Positions 6,245 to 13,596 of a stretch of DNA of 15,454 nt are shown piece by piece; position 1 is the first letter of the stretch, and the number at the start of each line of letters is the position of its first letter. The position numbers were made by a program, and so were the translations under genes. The notes under the pieces were generated by a model. That model was not told the origin of the DNA. It was given only the letters and a program-made list of their open reading frames with translations, and made no database searches. The DNA comes from DATFGK01 sp046712825 (lineage in GTDB: Bacteria > Actinomycetota > AC-67). Where the stretch lies: contig JBKKCR010000216.1 in assembly GCA_046712825.1 (NCBI GenBank), positions 1 to 15,454 on the forward strand. The letters run 5' to 3'.

Positions 6245-8025
6245 GGCCGCACGACCACCACGCTCGTCCGGCCGGCGTGCACGCTCACCTCGCCGACGAT
6301 GCGCCAGCCGGAGTCCTCGAGCACCTTACGGGCACGTTCGTTCTCGGCGTAAACGATCCCGCGCGCCTCGGGGACTCCGCGGCGGCCCATGTCGCGGGTG
6401 GCCTCGTCCAGCACCGCCACGCCCAATCCACGCGCGCGCACGTTCCGGTCGACGCCCCAGACGAATATCTCGGCATCGGGGAACTTCTGAGCGCTCTTCG
6501 GGAAGCGCGCCGTCTCCAGTGCGCGCTTGAGCGCCACCGGACGGATCAGCTTCGGAGCCGCCGCGATCGCGGCCGGGATCCCGTACCGCCGGAAGAACCG
6601 CTTGTAGAAGGCCGGAACGGAATCCGCTCCCGAGGCCATCGCGACGACGCGACCTCCGTCGTCCTCGACGACCGCGACGCTTGCGTTGGGATCGCTCAAC
6701 AGCGCCCGGTAGAGCTGGCGCATGAAACGGTCGCCGAGCTTCGGGAGGAAGGCCGAAGGAACGGTCTCCCGATGGAGTCGGGCGAGCGTCGGTATGTCGG
6801 ACCGACGGGCCAAGCGGACCGTGAAACCTCCTTCGAGCGGAACGGAGGCCATGCCTTTCTCGGAAAGGATTCGCCGGTACTCACTCACGATGATCTCCTC
6901 GACCCTTCGTTCGTCGAACCATTCGATGGCGCGGGCGCGGGCGGCGGAACCGAGCTTCGCTCGAAGGCCTTCGTCGGCGACCAGCTTCTCGATCGCCGCA
7001 GCGAGGCGCTTCGCGTTCCTGGGCGGGACCAAGAAGCCTTCGATCCCGTCGCGCGCGACCTCCCGGCAGCCGCGGATGTCGGTCAGCACGAGCGGCTTCG
7101 CCATCGCGGCGGCCTCGATCGCCGATCGCGGCAGACCCTCGCGCCACGACGCCAGCACGAAGACGTCCATGAGCGCCATGAGGTCCCGGACGTCGTCGCG
7201 GTGTCCGGCGAATACCGCGTGCTCCCGCGCGCGCGCCATCTCGTCGGCCGGTATCGAGTCCCACTTCTCGGGATCGGAACCGCCCACGACGAGGAACACC
7301 GCATCCGGATGAGCGGCACGAACCGTCGCCGCGGCCTCGAACAGCTCCCGGTAGCCCTTCTCGGCCACCATCCGCCCGACGGCGCCCACGACGACCTTGC
7401 CCTCCGGGATCCCGAGCTCCGTTCGGAGTCGTTCGAGCCGCTCCGCAGGCACGGCGTCGGGATCGAAGAGCGAAAGATCGATCCCGTTGCCGAGAAGCCT
7501 TCCTTTCGGTGGGCGTGCGATCCGCAGCCGCGCTGCCCAGGCGTGATCCTCCGCGCTCTGGAACAGCTCCGAATCGGAGAAGCGCGCAGCGATCCATTCG
7601 ATCCCCAGCACGGCGCCTTTGCGCGCCGCCCGGTCCTCCGGCATCGCGTAGAGCCCGTGCTGTGTGTTGACGACGCAGGGCACGCCGGCGAGCCGCGCCG
7701 CGATCCGGCCGAGGACTCCGGGCTTCGGGTTGTGCGTGTGCACGATGTCGAAGCGCTCTCGGCGCAAGATCCGATAGAGCTGCAAGAAAGCCTTTAGGTC
7801 TGCGCCGAGGCTCCACCCCCGGGTCGCGGCGTGCCATGGGATGTGGCGGATCCCCTCGGCTTCCAGCAACGGAACGCAGTCGCCGGGCGCGCTGATCGCG
7901 CTCACCTCGTACCCCTCCGCGGCCAGCCGCCGCAGCTGCGGGCGGAGCATGTACCACAGCGTCAGGTCGATGGTGGTGATGTGGACGACGCGCAGACGCT
8001 CACCGGGGTGACGTCGGCGCCTCAC
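6232..8025 (-). CDS. GT4 glycosyltransferase fused to a GNAT acyltransferase domain
   Basis: One uninterrupted frame of about 597 residues joins two enzymes. Residues 1-385 form a GT4 (GT-B fold) retaining transferase: HTHNPKPG and NTQHGLY in the N-lobe, VGRMVAEKGYREL for the donor lobe, and the EX7E pair in EGLPRSAIE (about 296-304). Residues from about 397 on form a GNAT domain, with RLARRSDIPTLARLH at its start and the acetyl-CoA loop RNVRARGLGVAVL (about 528-540). The product would transfer a sugar and acylate an amino or hydroxyl group, perhaps on the same residue; this coupling is inference. GTG 8025 is chosen because it forms a GTGA overlap with the deacetylase stop; GTG 8037 in frame is an alternative. 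An in-frame ATG at 6852 lies exactly at the domain joint. No membrane segment is seen. Confidence 0.88.
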   Translation of the reverse strand: MRRRRHPGERLRVVHITTIDLTLWYMLRPQLRRLAAEGYEVSAISAPGDCVPLLEAEGIRHIPWHAATRGWSLGADLKAFLQLYRILRRERFDIVHTHNPKPGVLGRIAARLAGVPCVVNTQHGLYAMPEDRAARKGAVLGIEWIAARFSDSELFQSAEDHAWAARLRIARPPKGRLLGNGIDLSLFDPDAVPAERLERLRTELGIPEGKVVVGAVGRMVAEKGYRELFEAAATVRAAHPDAVFLVVGGSDPEKWDSIPADEMARAREHAVFAGHRDDVRDLMALMDVFVLASWREGLPRSAIEAAAMAKPLVLTDIRGCREVARDGIEGFLVPPRNAKRLAAAIEKLVADEGLRAKLGSAARARAIEWFDERRVEEIIVSEYRRILSEKGMASVPLEGGFTVRLARRSDIPTLARLHRETVPSAFLPKLGDRFMRQLYRALLSDPNASVAVVEDDGGRVVAMASGADSVPAFYKRFFRRYGIPAAIAAAPKLIRPVALKRALETARFPKSAQKFPDAEIFVWGVDRNVRARGLGVAVLDEATRDMGRRGVPEARGIVYAENERARKVLEDSGWRIVGEVSVHAGRTSVVVVRPCPS

Positions 8026-8789
8026 TTCGGCCGCCACGGACCACGACGCGCCGCGCGATACAGAAGCGCTTCGCCGTTGAGCTGACCGCGAACCTTCGCC
8101 CGGAAGAACACCTGGCCGTCACTCCGCAAGATCGGGATCCTCGCGAGCCGATACGGATCGATGGCGCCGGCGCGGTTGACGCGCCAGCCGTCGAGAGCCG
8201 CCGTCGTGAATAGGCGGCGGGCCACGCGATCGGCTTCAGGAGATCCGATGCCCCAGGGATACGCGAAGTGGCGGCATTCGACGCCCAACCGGTCCTCGAT
8301 CAGACCCTGGGAGCGGCGCATCTCGTCCTCCGCCACCTCTTCGGTAGCGGTCGACAGATCGGTGTGACCATGGGTGTGCGAGCCGATCGTCACCAGCCCG
8401 GTCGCCACGCCTTCGGCGAGATGCTCCCACGTGAGGGAGTCCGCCGCCGTCGTGCTCACCCCACCCGTCGCGAGGTACAGAAGCGCCGGTACCTTGTACC
8501 GGACGAGGAGCGGCAGAGCGCGGGAAAAGAAGTCGAGCGTTCCGTCGTCGAACGTTACGACGACCCCGCCGTCGCCGCCGAGCGCCTGCTCGAGCGAACG
8601 CGGGCGATCCCGCTCTGCCAATCTCGTCAGATGCCGCTCGAAAGCTTCGGTGGACAGCTCGATCTCCGACCCATCGTCCCCGAGCCGGTGGTACAGCAAC
8701 ACGACGACGTCTCCGGGCCGGCGGCGCGAGAACATGCCGGCCGGCATGACCGCGGCCTTGGCGGACCGGCGTACCAGGGATGCGAGCAC
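8022..8789 (-). CDS. Polysaccharide deacetylase (NodB/CE4 domain)
   Basis: A 255-residue protein of the carbohydrate esterase 4 family, metal-dependent enzymes that remove N- or O-acetyl groups from sugars. LLYHRLG (31-37) opens the domain, TFDDG (79-83) supplies catalytic Asp81 and metal ligand Asp82, SHTHGH (137-142) supplies metal ligands His138 and His142, and FAYPWG (175-180) follows. All key residues are present. There is no clear signal peptide; the N-terminus is basic with a weak hydrophobic patch, so the enzyme may act on cytoplasmic lipid-linked intermediates or be exported in another way. GTG 8789 lies 1 base after the stop of the upstream membrane-protein gene; in-frame ATGs at residues 15 and 19 are alternatives. 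The stop overlaps the GTG of the fusion gene. Confidence 0.9.
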   Translation of the reverse strand: MLASLVRRSAKAAVMPAGMFSRRRPGDVVVLLYHRLGDDGSEIELSTEAFERHLTRLAERDRPRSLEQALGGDGGVVVTFDDGTLDFFSRALPLLVRYKVPALLYLATGGVSTTAADSLTWEHLAEGVATGLVTIGSHTHGHTDLSTATEEVAEDEMRRSQGLIEDRLGVECRHFAYPWGIGSPEADRVARRLFTTAALDGWRVNRAGAIDPYRLARIPILRSDGQVFFRAKVRGQLNGEALLYRAARRGPWRPK

Positions 8790-8790
8790 G

Positions 8791-10206
8791 TCAGGCTCCG
8801 GCTTGGGTGAACGATGGAGGCTCCCGGAGGCGGTCCCGTTCCTCGCGCTTCGCGAGCCACTTCTTCGAGGGGACAGACAGCAGCACGAAATAGAAGGGAA
8901 GGAGTTGCACGCGCTCGCGCGCGAGGATGCCCAGATTGCTGACGGCGGAGAACGCGATGATGAGCGCCCCGACCATCGCGATCGCGAATGTCACGTAGGG
9001 GCGTCGGCGTGCGAGCCGCGCCGCAGCGAACAGCCACCGAAATCGGATGAGCGTCAAGATCACGAGGAAGGTTCCCTCTGCCGCGGCGATCAGCGCTGTG
9101 GGGGACCGTGCGTCGATGAGGGTTGGGCGGAACAGCACGGTGAAGATCGCAAGCGGAGCCCTTCCCGGCGAAGTGATGACCGGTGCGTCGAAGTTCGATT
9201 TTCCTCCGCCCGTCTGATCCGCCACTTCCTCAAGAGTGCTGGCGAATCCTCCTTCGGTGTTGATCCCGGCTTCCTGAACGAACTCGCTCGCACGGCCGAC
9301 GAAGAAGAGTGCCGCAACGGCGACGAGCGCCAGCGATGCGACCTTGATGATCGGTCCGAGCTGACGGTGTTCCGGACGAATGCGACGCAGCACGACCCCG
9401 ACGCCGATCGCCACCCCCGCCAGCCCGGCGATGTGTGCGCGCGGAAGCGCTGCCCACCACAGGCCGACCGCCGCGATGCCGATCCCCTTGAGCATCTTCC
9501 CGGTGAGCATGCTCGCGGCGCCGAAAGCGATGATGCCCAGACAGAACATCATCCACGATTCCTTGCCGATGCTCGAGGGCCACACCAAAAGGGATGGCAG
9601 GAAGAAGACGAAGCGCGCGTAGGTCCGCTTCCTCCCCTCCGGCACAGCGATGGTGAAGGCTCGGTAGAACAGGAACAGTCCGATGAAGGCCAACCACGAG
9701 AAGAAGACGAAACCGCCGATCATGGTTCGGCCGATGACCGTGTACACGATCCCCGTGAGAAGGTCGATGAAATGGGTGCCCGTGGTTCCCTCGACCCCCG
9801 AGAAGTCACCGTGCTTGAAGCCCGCGGCAAGTTCTGCTCCCGCGATGTCGTACGCCCTCGCGTCTACGCCACCCCCATACACGTTGGTTCCGAGGAAGTA
9901 GCGGACGAGCGCGCCGACCAGCTTCAAGACAAGCGCCAGGACGAGCAAGTAGAAGAGCGTGCGATCGCCTTCGCGCTTGGCCTGACGAGCGAGTATCGGG
10001 AGCGTGAAGGCGAAGAGGGCAGGACCCACGACGACGGCGCCGAGCGCGTGCCAAACCGGACTGTCGCCGAATAGCATCGAAAGAAGGAAGAAGAATGCCG
10101 CGAGTCCCACGGCACCGAGCGACGTCTGGAGAACCCCTCCGGTGGGAGGGCTCTCTTTTTCCTGCGGCATCGTGTCGGAGGTGCGAACCTCTTCTGTCGT
10201 GCGCAC
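8791..10206 (-). CDS. Multi-pass membrane protein, candidate polysaccharide polymerase (Wzy-like) or GT-C enzyme
   Basis: A 471-residue protein with about ten hydrophobic segments and short polar ends, so it is an integral membrane protein. I see no textbook motif. Conserved-looking points are DARAY (115-119) in the first large outside loop, LVWPSSIGKESW (207-218), LPRAHIAG (254-261), FRPTLIDARSP (359-369) and ARERVQLLPF (429-438); one polar loop (about 304-347) is long. Acidic and arginine residues in outside loops, the topology and the location among glycosyltransferases suggest a Wzy/EpsG-like polymerase or a GT-C transferase, but this is inference. It does not look like a Wzx flippase, which usually has 12-14 helices and little loop. 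GTG 10206 is favoured by GGAGG at 10216-10220; ATG 10170 is an alternative. It sits 1 base after the GNAT gene and 1 base before the deacetylase. Confidence 0.75.
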   Translation of the reverse strand: MRTTEEVRTSDTMPQEKESPPTGGVLQTSLGAVGLAAFFFLLSMLFGDSPVWHALGAVVVGPALFAFTLPILARQAKREGDRTLFYLLVLALVLKLVGALVRYFLGTNVYGGGVDARAYDIAGAELAAGFKHGDFSGVEGTTGTHFIDLLTGIVYTVIGRTMIGGFVFFSWLAFIGLFLFYRAFTIAVPEGRKRTYARFVFFLPSLLVWPSSIGKESWMMFCLGIIAFGAASMLTGKMLKGIGIAAVGLWWAALPRAHIAGLAGVAIGVGVVLRRIRPEHRQLGPIIKVASLALVAVAALFFVGRASEFVQEAGINTEGGFASTLEEVADQTGGGKSNFDAPVITSPGRAPLAIFTVLFRPTLIDARSPTALIAAAEGTFLVILTLIRFRWLFAAARLARRRPYVTFAIAMVGALIIAFSAVSNLGILARERVQLLPFYFVLLSVPSKKWLAKREERDRLREPPSFTQAGA

Positions 10207-10207
10207 C

Positions 10208-11224
10208 CTAGAACACCTCCAGATCGCCGATCGATAGCGCCCAGGACCCCAGGTCGTGCGGATCGGGGACGAGCGCGTCTTGCAGGGGGTTAACGACGAA
10301 GGTCATGCCGCGAGGCGCTTTCAGGTATCCGGACCCCCGCACGGCTGCGTCGGCGGCGGTCCCTGAGGCGAAATGGCAGGCCAGGTGGTCGACCGCTGCC
10401 GATCCGCGCACCCGCTTGAGTAGCTGAAGAGCGGTTGTTCGGTCCCCGGGGCGAACGATCAGCTCGGAAAGCGTTGTCTCCCACAACCCGCCGCGGGGGC
10501 GAACCCGGAAGATCGCGAGCCCGCGAAGGGCTCCGGCTTCGGTCTCGGCGACCGCACGATAGTCCAGGAGCGGGGCGGCGCCGTAGCGCCAGCCGAGGTA
10601 GGTCGCGTCGCGGGGCGTCCGCAGGCGCGGGTCCGGGGACGCCGCGTCGGCGAGCAGCTCGGGAAGTCCACGTACCTGCCCGAGCACCTCGGAAGCGGCA
10701 GGCGCGTCCACGACCGGCGCCTCCCCCGGCACCTTTTCGTCTCCGCGGAACCGCGTAGCGAAGCGGATCGGCCGCCGGACCCGTATGCGGATCGGCGCCT
10801 GTCCGACGATGCTCCACCCCATCTTGAGATAGCCGGCGAGGCTCGCGGGGTTGGGGGTGTTGAACACGAAGTCGACACCATCAGCGCGCAGGTCGTCGAG
10901 GGCCCTCAGCGTAAGCTTCGAGAAGATCCCCTTGCCTTGAAAGTCCGGATGCGTCGCCGTGTCCACGGCCCGCACCGCGCTGAACGTGCGATCGCCGGCC
11001 GTCCAGCGCCAGCGCATGAACGCTCGCAAGCCCGCGATCCGACCGGCGGACTCGGCGAGGAGCATGTAGGAGCTGCCGAACGGGTTGGCGAAGTGCTTCC
11101 ACCGGAAGAACTCCGGAGGACGCTCGCCCGCCGGACCGCCACCCAGCGATGCGCCGAGCAGCTCCAGCACGCCCGGCTCGTCCTCGGGTCGATAGGAGCG
11201 CAGGTCGAGATCGAGCGCCTTCAT
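10208..11224 (-). CDS. GNAT family N-acetyltransferase
   Basis: A 338-residue protein, longer than a single GNAT domain (about 150-170). The N-terminal half has the family pattern: LRSYRPEDEPGVLELL at the start, FRWKHFANPFG (40-50), the acetyl-CoA pyrophosphate loop in THPDFQGKGIFSKLT (91-105), and NTPNPASLAGYLKMGW (122-137). The second half (about 160-330) has RYGAAPLLDYR and LSELIVRPGD and could be a second, degenerate GNAT-like lobe. The likely role is acylation of an amino sugar or other acceptor in the pathway; neither acyl donor nor acceptor can be read from sequence. ATG 11224 overlaps the TGA of the upstream glycosyltransferase (ATGA). No membrane segment or signal peptide is seen. 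Confidence 0.85.
   Translation of the reverse strand: MKALDLDLRSYRPEDEPGVLELLGASLGGGPAGERPPEFFRWKHFANPFGSSYMLLAESAGRIAGLRAFMRWRWTAGDRTFSAVRAVDTATHPDFQGKGIFSKLTLRALDDLRADGVDFVFNTPNPASLAGYLKMGWSIVGQAPIRIRVRRPIRFATRFRGDEKVPGEAPVVDAPAASEVLGQVRGLPELLADAASPDPRLRTPRDATYLGWRYGAAPLLDYRAVAETEAGALRGLAIFRVRPRGGLWETTLSELIVRPGDRTTALQLLKRVRGSAAVDHLACHFASGTAADAAVRGSGYLKAPRGMTFVVNPLQDALVPDPHDLGSWALSIGDLEVF
10216..10220 (-). promoter_or_regulatory. Ribosome binding site supporting GTG 10206
   Basis: GGAGG on the minus strand lies 9 bases before GTG 10206, inside the end of the GNAT gene. It favours this start over the ATG at 10170. Confidence 0.6.
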
Positions 11225-12465
11225 CTCGTGAGTTCCTCTCGCGTGCCTTGGGTGCCGCCTGCGATCACGACGGAACGCGCCCCCGCCCGATCGGCGACAA
11301 GCGCTCGGTACAGACCGGCCATCCGGTCGATGCTCCGGTCGAGCGTGAAGCGTTCCTCGAAGATCCGCCGGCTCCGAGCGCCGAACGACTCGGCCTTGCT
11401 TCGATCGGACAGCAGATCGTCGATCGCCTCGGCGAGCGGCTCCGACGTGCCCGGCGGCACGAGCCTAGCGTTGCCGTCGTTGCCCTGCTCGAGGACCTCA
11501 CGGACCGCGGGCAGGTCCGAAGCGACGATCGGCAGCCCGAGCGCCATCGCCTCGATCAGCGATCCGCCGAGCCCCTCGAACAAGGAGGGGAACGCGAAGA
11601 TGTCGGCGGCGGCCAGCACGTCGGGCGCGTCGTCGCGGTGCCCGAGCACCCTGACGCGCTCGGCGAGGAGTGGCCGGCGAAGAAGCTCGTCCAGCTCCGG
11701 TGAGGCGGCACCGCGTCGCCCGAGCATGAGCAGGACAAGCCGCGGCCGCTGCTGTGCCAGCCGCTCGACCGCCTCGAGCAGGAAGCGCTGACCCTTCTGG
11801 TATTCCTGGCGCCCGAGCGTGACGACGACTTCGGCGTCGGCGGCGAGGTCGAGCGCCCGGCGCGACGCCGCGCGGCGATCGTCCGAGCCTCGACCGAGCC
11901 GCCCGTCGTCCCGGCCCCGCTCGATAACCGTGACGCGACTCGCCCGGAGGCGAAGCGCTTCGACGTTGTGGTCCTTGACCGCGACCGTGATGGCGTGGAA
12001 GTGCGCGGTCAGCCGTCTCGCCGTCAGCCCATCGACCCGTTGGACGATGCGAAAGACCCACGGCCGGATCCGCGGATCGGCGAAACGTACCGGGTCGTAC
12101 GACGTGTTGACGAGACTGGTCAGTACCGTGACGGGCGTTCCCATCGCGGCGAGCCTTCCGACGAGATCGCTCTGGAGGAGCGTTGTGTGGACCAGATCCG
12201 GTCGTTCATCGCGGATGATCCGCCGCACCGCTCGCACCCGGCCGGGGAACCGTCGAGCCGCGAGGTACCGCAGATCGAAACGACCCCGAACCTGATCCTC
12301 GACGCCTTCGGCGCTGCGCCTCAGGCAGACGACGATCGGATCGATCCCGCGTCGCCGCAAGCCGGGAAGCATCTCGGCCAGCGAGCGCTCGGCTCCACCG
12401 CCCTGCAAGCTGTCGATCAGGAAGAGAACCTTGAGTCGCCTCGCATCGGGCGCGCCGACGCTCAT
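11221..12465 (-). CDS. GT4 family glycosyltransferase
   Basis: A 414-residue GT-B fold transferase predicted to extend the lipid-linked oligosaccharide in the cytoplasm. SLQGGGAERSLAEML (19-33) is the classic acceptor-lobe start of GT4 enzymes. VVTLGRQEYQKG (214-225) begins the donor lobe, HRDDAPDVLAAADIFAFPS (276-294) leads to the EX7E motif E297-GLGGSLI-E305, and the domain closes with GNARLVPPG. The open frame extends to 12549, but ATG 12465 overlaps the TGA of the previous gene in an ATGA and gives the expected N-terminus, so it is chosen. The gene overlaps the GNAT gene in the same way at 11221-11224, so three consecutive products look translationally coupled. The sugar specificity is not predictable by eye. 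Confidence 0.92.
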   Translation of the reverse strand: MSVGAPDARRLKVLFLIDSLQGGGAERSLAEMLPGLRRRGIDPIVVCLRRSAEGVEDQVRGRFDLRYLAARRFPGRVRAVRRIIRDERPDLVHTTLLQSDLVGRLAAMGTPVTVLTSLVNTSYDPVRFADPRIRPWVFRIVQRVDGLTARRLTAHFHAITVAVKDHNVEALRLRASRVTVIERGRDDGRLGRGSDDRRAASRRALDLAADAEVVVTLGRQEYQKGQRFLLEAVERLAQQRPRLVLLMLGRRGAASPELDELLRRPLLAERVRVLGHRDDAPDVLAAADIFAFPSLFEGLGGSLIEAMALGLPIVASDLPAVREVLEQGNDGNARLVPPGTSEPLAEAIDDLLSDRSKAESFGARSRRIFEERFTLDRSIDRMAGLYRALVADRAGARSVVIAGGTQGTREELTR

Positions 12466-13589
12466 CGCCGCGCGCTCCACGCTCCGAGGCCGGCCAGCAG
12501 CGACTCCCACGCGTCGGCGACCGGCGCGATCTCGAACCGTTCGATGCAATGCTCGCGCGCGGCGCGACCCATCGTTCGACCGGCGGTGATCGCTTCGCGG
12601 GCGGCACCGGCGAGCGCCGAGGAGTCTCCCGCCGGGATCAGATACCCGGTGCGCCCGTGGGCCACGATCTGCGGGATACCACCCACGTCCGAGGCGACGA
12701 CGGGAAGCTCCGAGAAGGCCGCCTCGATCAGCACCGCGGGGATCCCCTCGGTCTTGCTCGGGAGGACCAGCACGTCTGCGGCGGCGAGCTCCTCGCGAGG
12801 CCGCTCGCGTGTGCCGAGGAACCGAATCCGGCCGGGCGCAGTTCGATCGGCTTGCTCCTCGAGGGCAGCCCGGTCGGGTCCGTCGCCTACGAGCAGCAGC
12901 GTGGCGCCGTCGATCGACGCGATCGCCGACACGGCAGCCTCGACGTTCTTTTCGCCGCTGAGGCTTCCGGCGTAGACCGCAACGGGCGCGGACGGGTCGA
13001 GTCCGAAATGCTCACGGGCCAGCCGGCGCTCCCTGGGCTCGATGGGCGGGAAGAGACGCGCCGGCACGCCGGTCGGGATGATCTCGATCGCGCGCCCGCC
13101 GAGCTCGCGGAGCTGCGTCGCCGAGTCATCCCACAGCGCGACGGTGGCAGAAGCGCGCGACAGGATCCATCGCATCTGGCGCCGCCGGCGGGGCGTGTCC
13201 AGCCAGAACGACGGATCCCCGATGTTGCGGTACACGAACGACGTCCGGGTTCCCAGCGTCGCGATCGCGCAGGCGACGACCGCGCTCGAGCCGTGGGCAA
13301 CCACCACGTTCGCGCGGCTCGCCTCCTTGCGAAGCGCGCGAAGCGTCCGTATCCCGAGCGGCCGGTCGCCCAGCACGTCGACGGGAAGGCCGCCGGGCGT
13401 GGAGTCGCCAGTGAGCGCGACCGTCCGTCCCGACCGTCCCCGATCCGCAAGTGCCTCGGCGAGGTCGACGGCGAAGGTTTCGGCGCCGCGACGCGCCGTT
13501 CCGGTGATCACATGCAACACACCGGCTCGAGTGGACGTGGAGCTCGGGAACCGGCTGCCGCGCGAGCGTTCGGTCGATGTCTTGGCCAC
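12462..13589 (-). CDS. GT4 family glycosyltransferase
   Basis: A 375-residue GT-B fold transferase. A polar leader of about 20 residues precedes VLHVITGTARRGAETFAVDL (24-43), the usual GT4 opening. VAVYAGSLSGEKNVEAAV (203-220) begins the donor lobe, VLVLPSKTEGIPAVLIEA (273-290) carries the EX7E pair Glu281/Glu289, and VVASDVGGIPQIV (297-309) and GYLIPAGD follow. It differs clearly from the neighbouring GT4 protein, so this is not a recent duplication. GTG 13589 lies 7 bases downstream of the adenylating-enzyme stop; ribosome-site support is weak, and a start a few codons later is possible because the leader is not conserved-looking. The role, adding one sugar of the repeat unit, is inferred from family and context. 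Confidence 0.9.
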   Translation of the reverse strand: MAKTSTERSRGSRFPSSTSTRAGVLHVITGTARRGAETFAVDLAEALADRGRSGRTVALTGDSTPGGLPVDVLGDRPLGIRTLRALRKEASRANVVVAHGSSAVVACAIATLGTRTSFVYRNIGDPSFWLDTPRRRRQMRWILSRASATVALWDDSATQLRELGGRAIEIIPTGVPARLFPPIEPRERRLAREHFGLDPSAPVAVYAGSLSGEKNVEAAVSAIASIDGATLLLVGDGPDRAALEEQADRTAPGRIRFLGTRERPREELAAADVLVLPSKTEGIPAVLIEAAFSELPVVASDVGGIPQIVAHGRTGYLIPAGDSSALAGAAREAITAGRTMGRAAREHCIERFEIAPVADAWESLLAGLGAWSARR

Positions 13590-13596
13590 GACGACG

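Noticed and set aside
5734..7797. Long plus-strand open frame (about 687 codons) opposite the MraY-like and GT4-GNAT genes
   Set aside because: Arginine-rich, domain-free translation that mirrors real genes on the other strand; it has no ribosome site or spacing that fits an operon.
8374..10074. Plus-strand open frame (about 566 codons) opposite the membrane protein and deacetylase
   Set aside because: Its translation is highly charged and low in complexity, while the minus strand gives a clear membrane protein and a CE4 domain.
10135..10160. Hairpin (CCCTCC-GGTG-GGAGGG) followed by TTTTT on the plus strand, terminator-like
   Set aside because: It lies inside the 5' part of the minus-strand membrane-protein gene, and no plus-strand gene ends there; it is probably coincidental.
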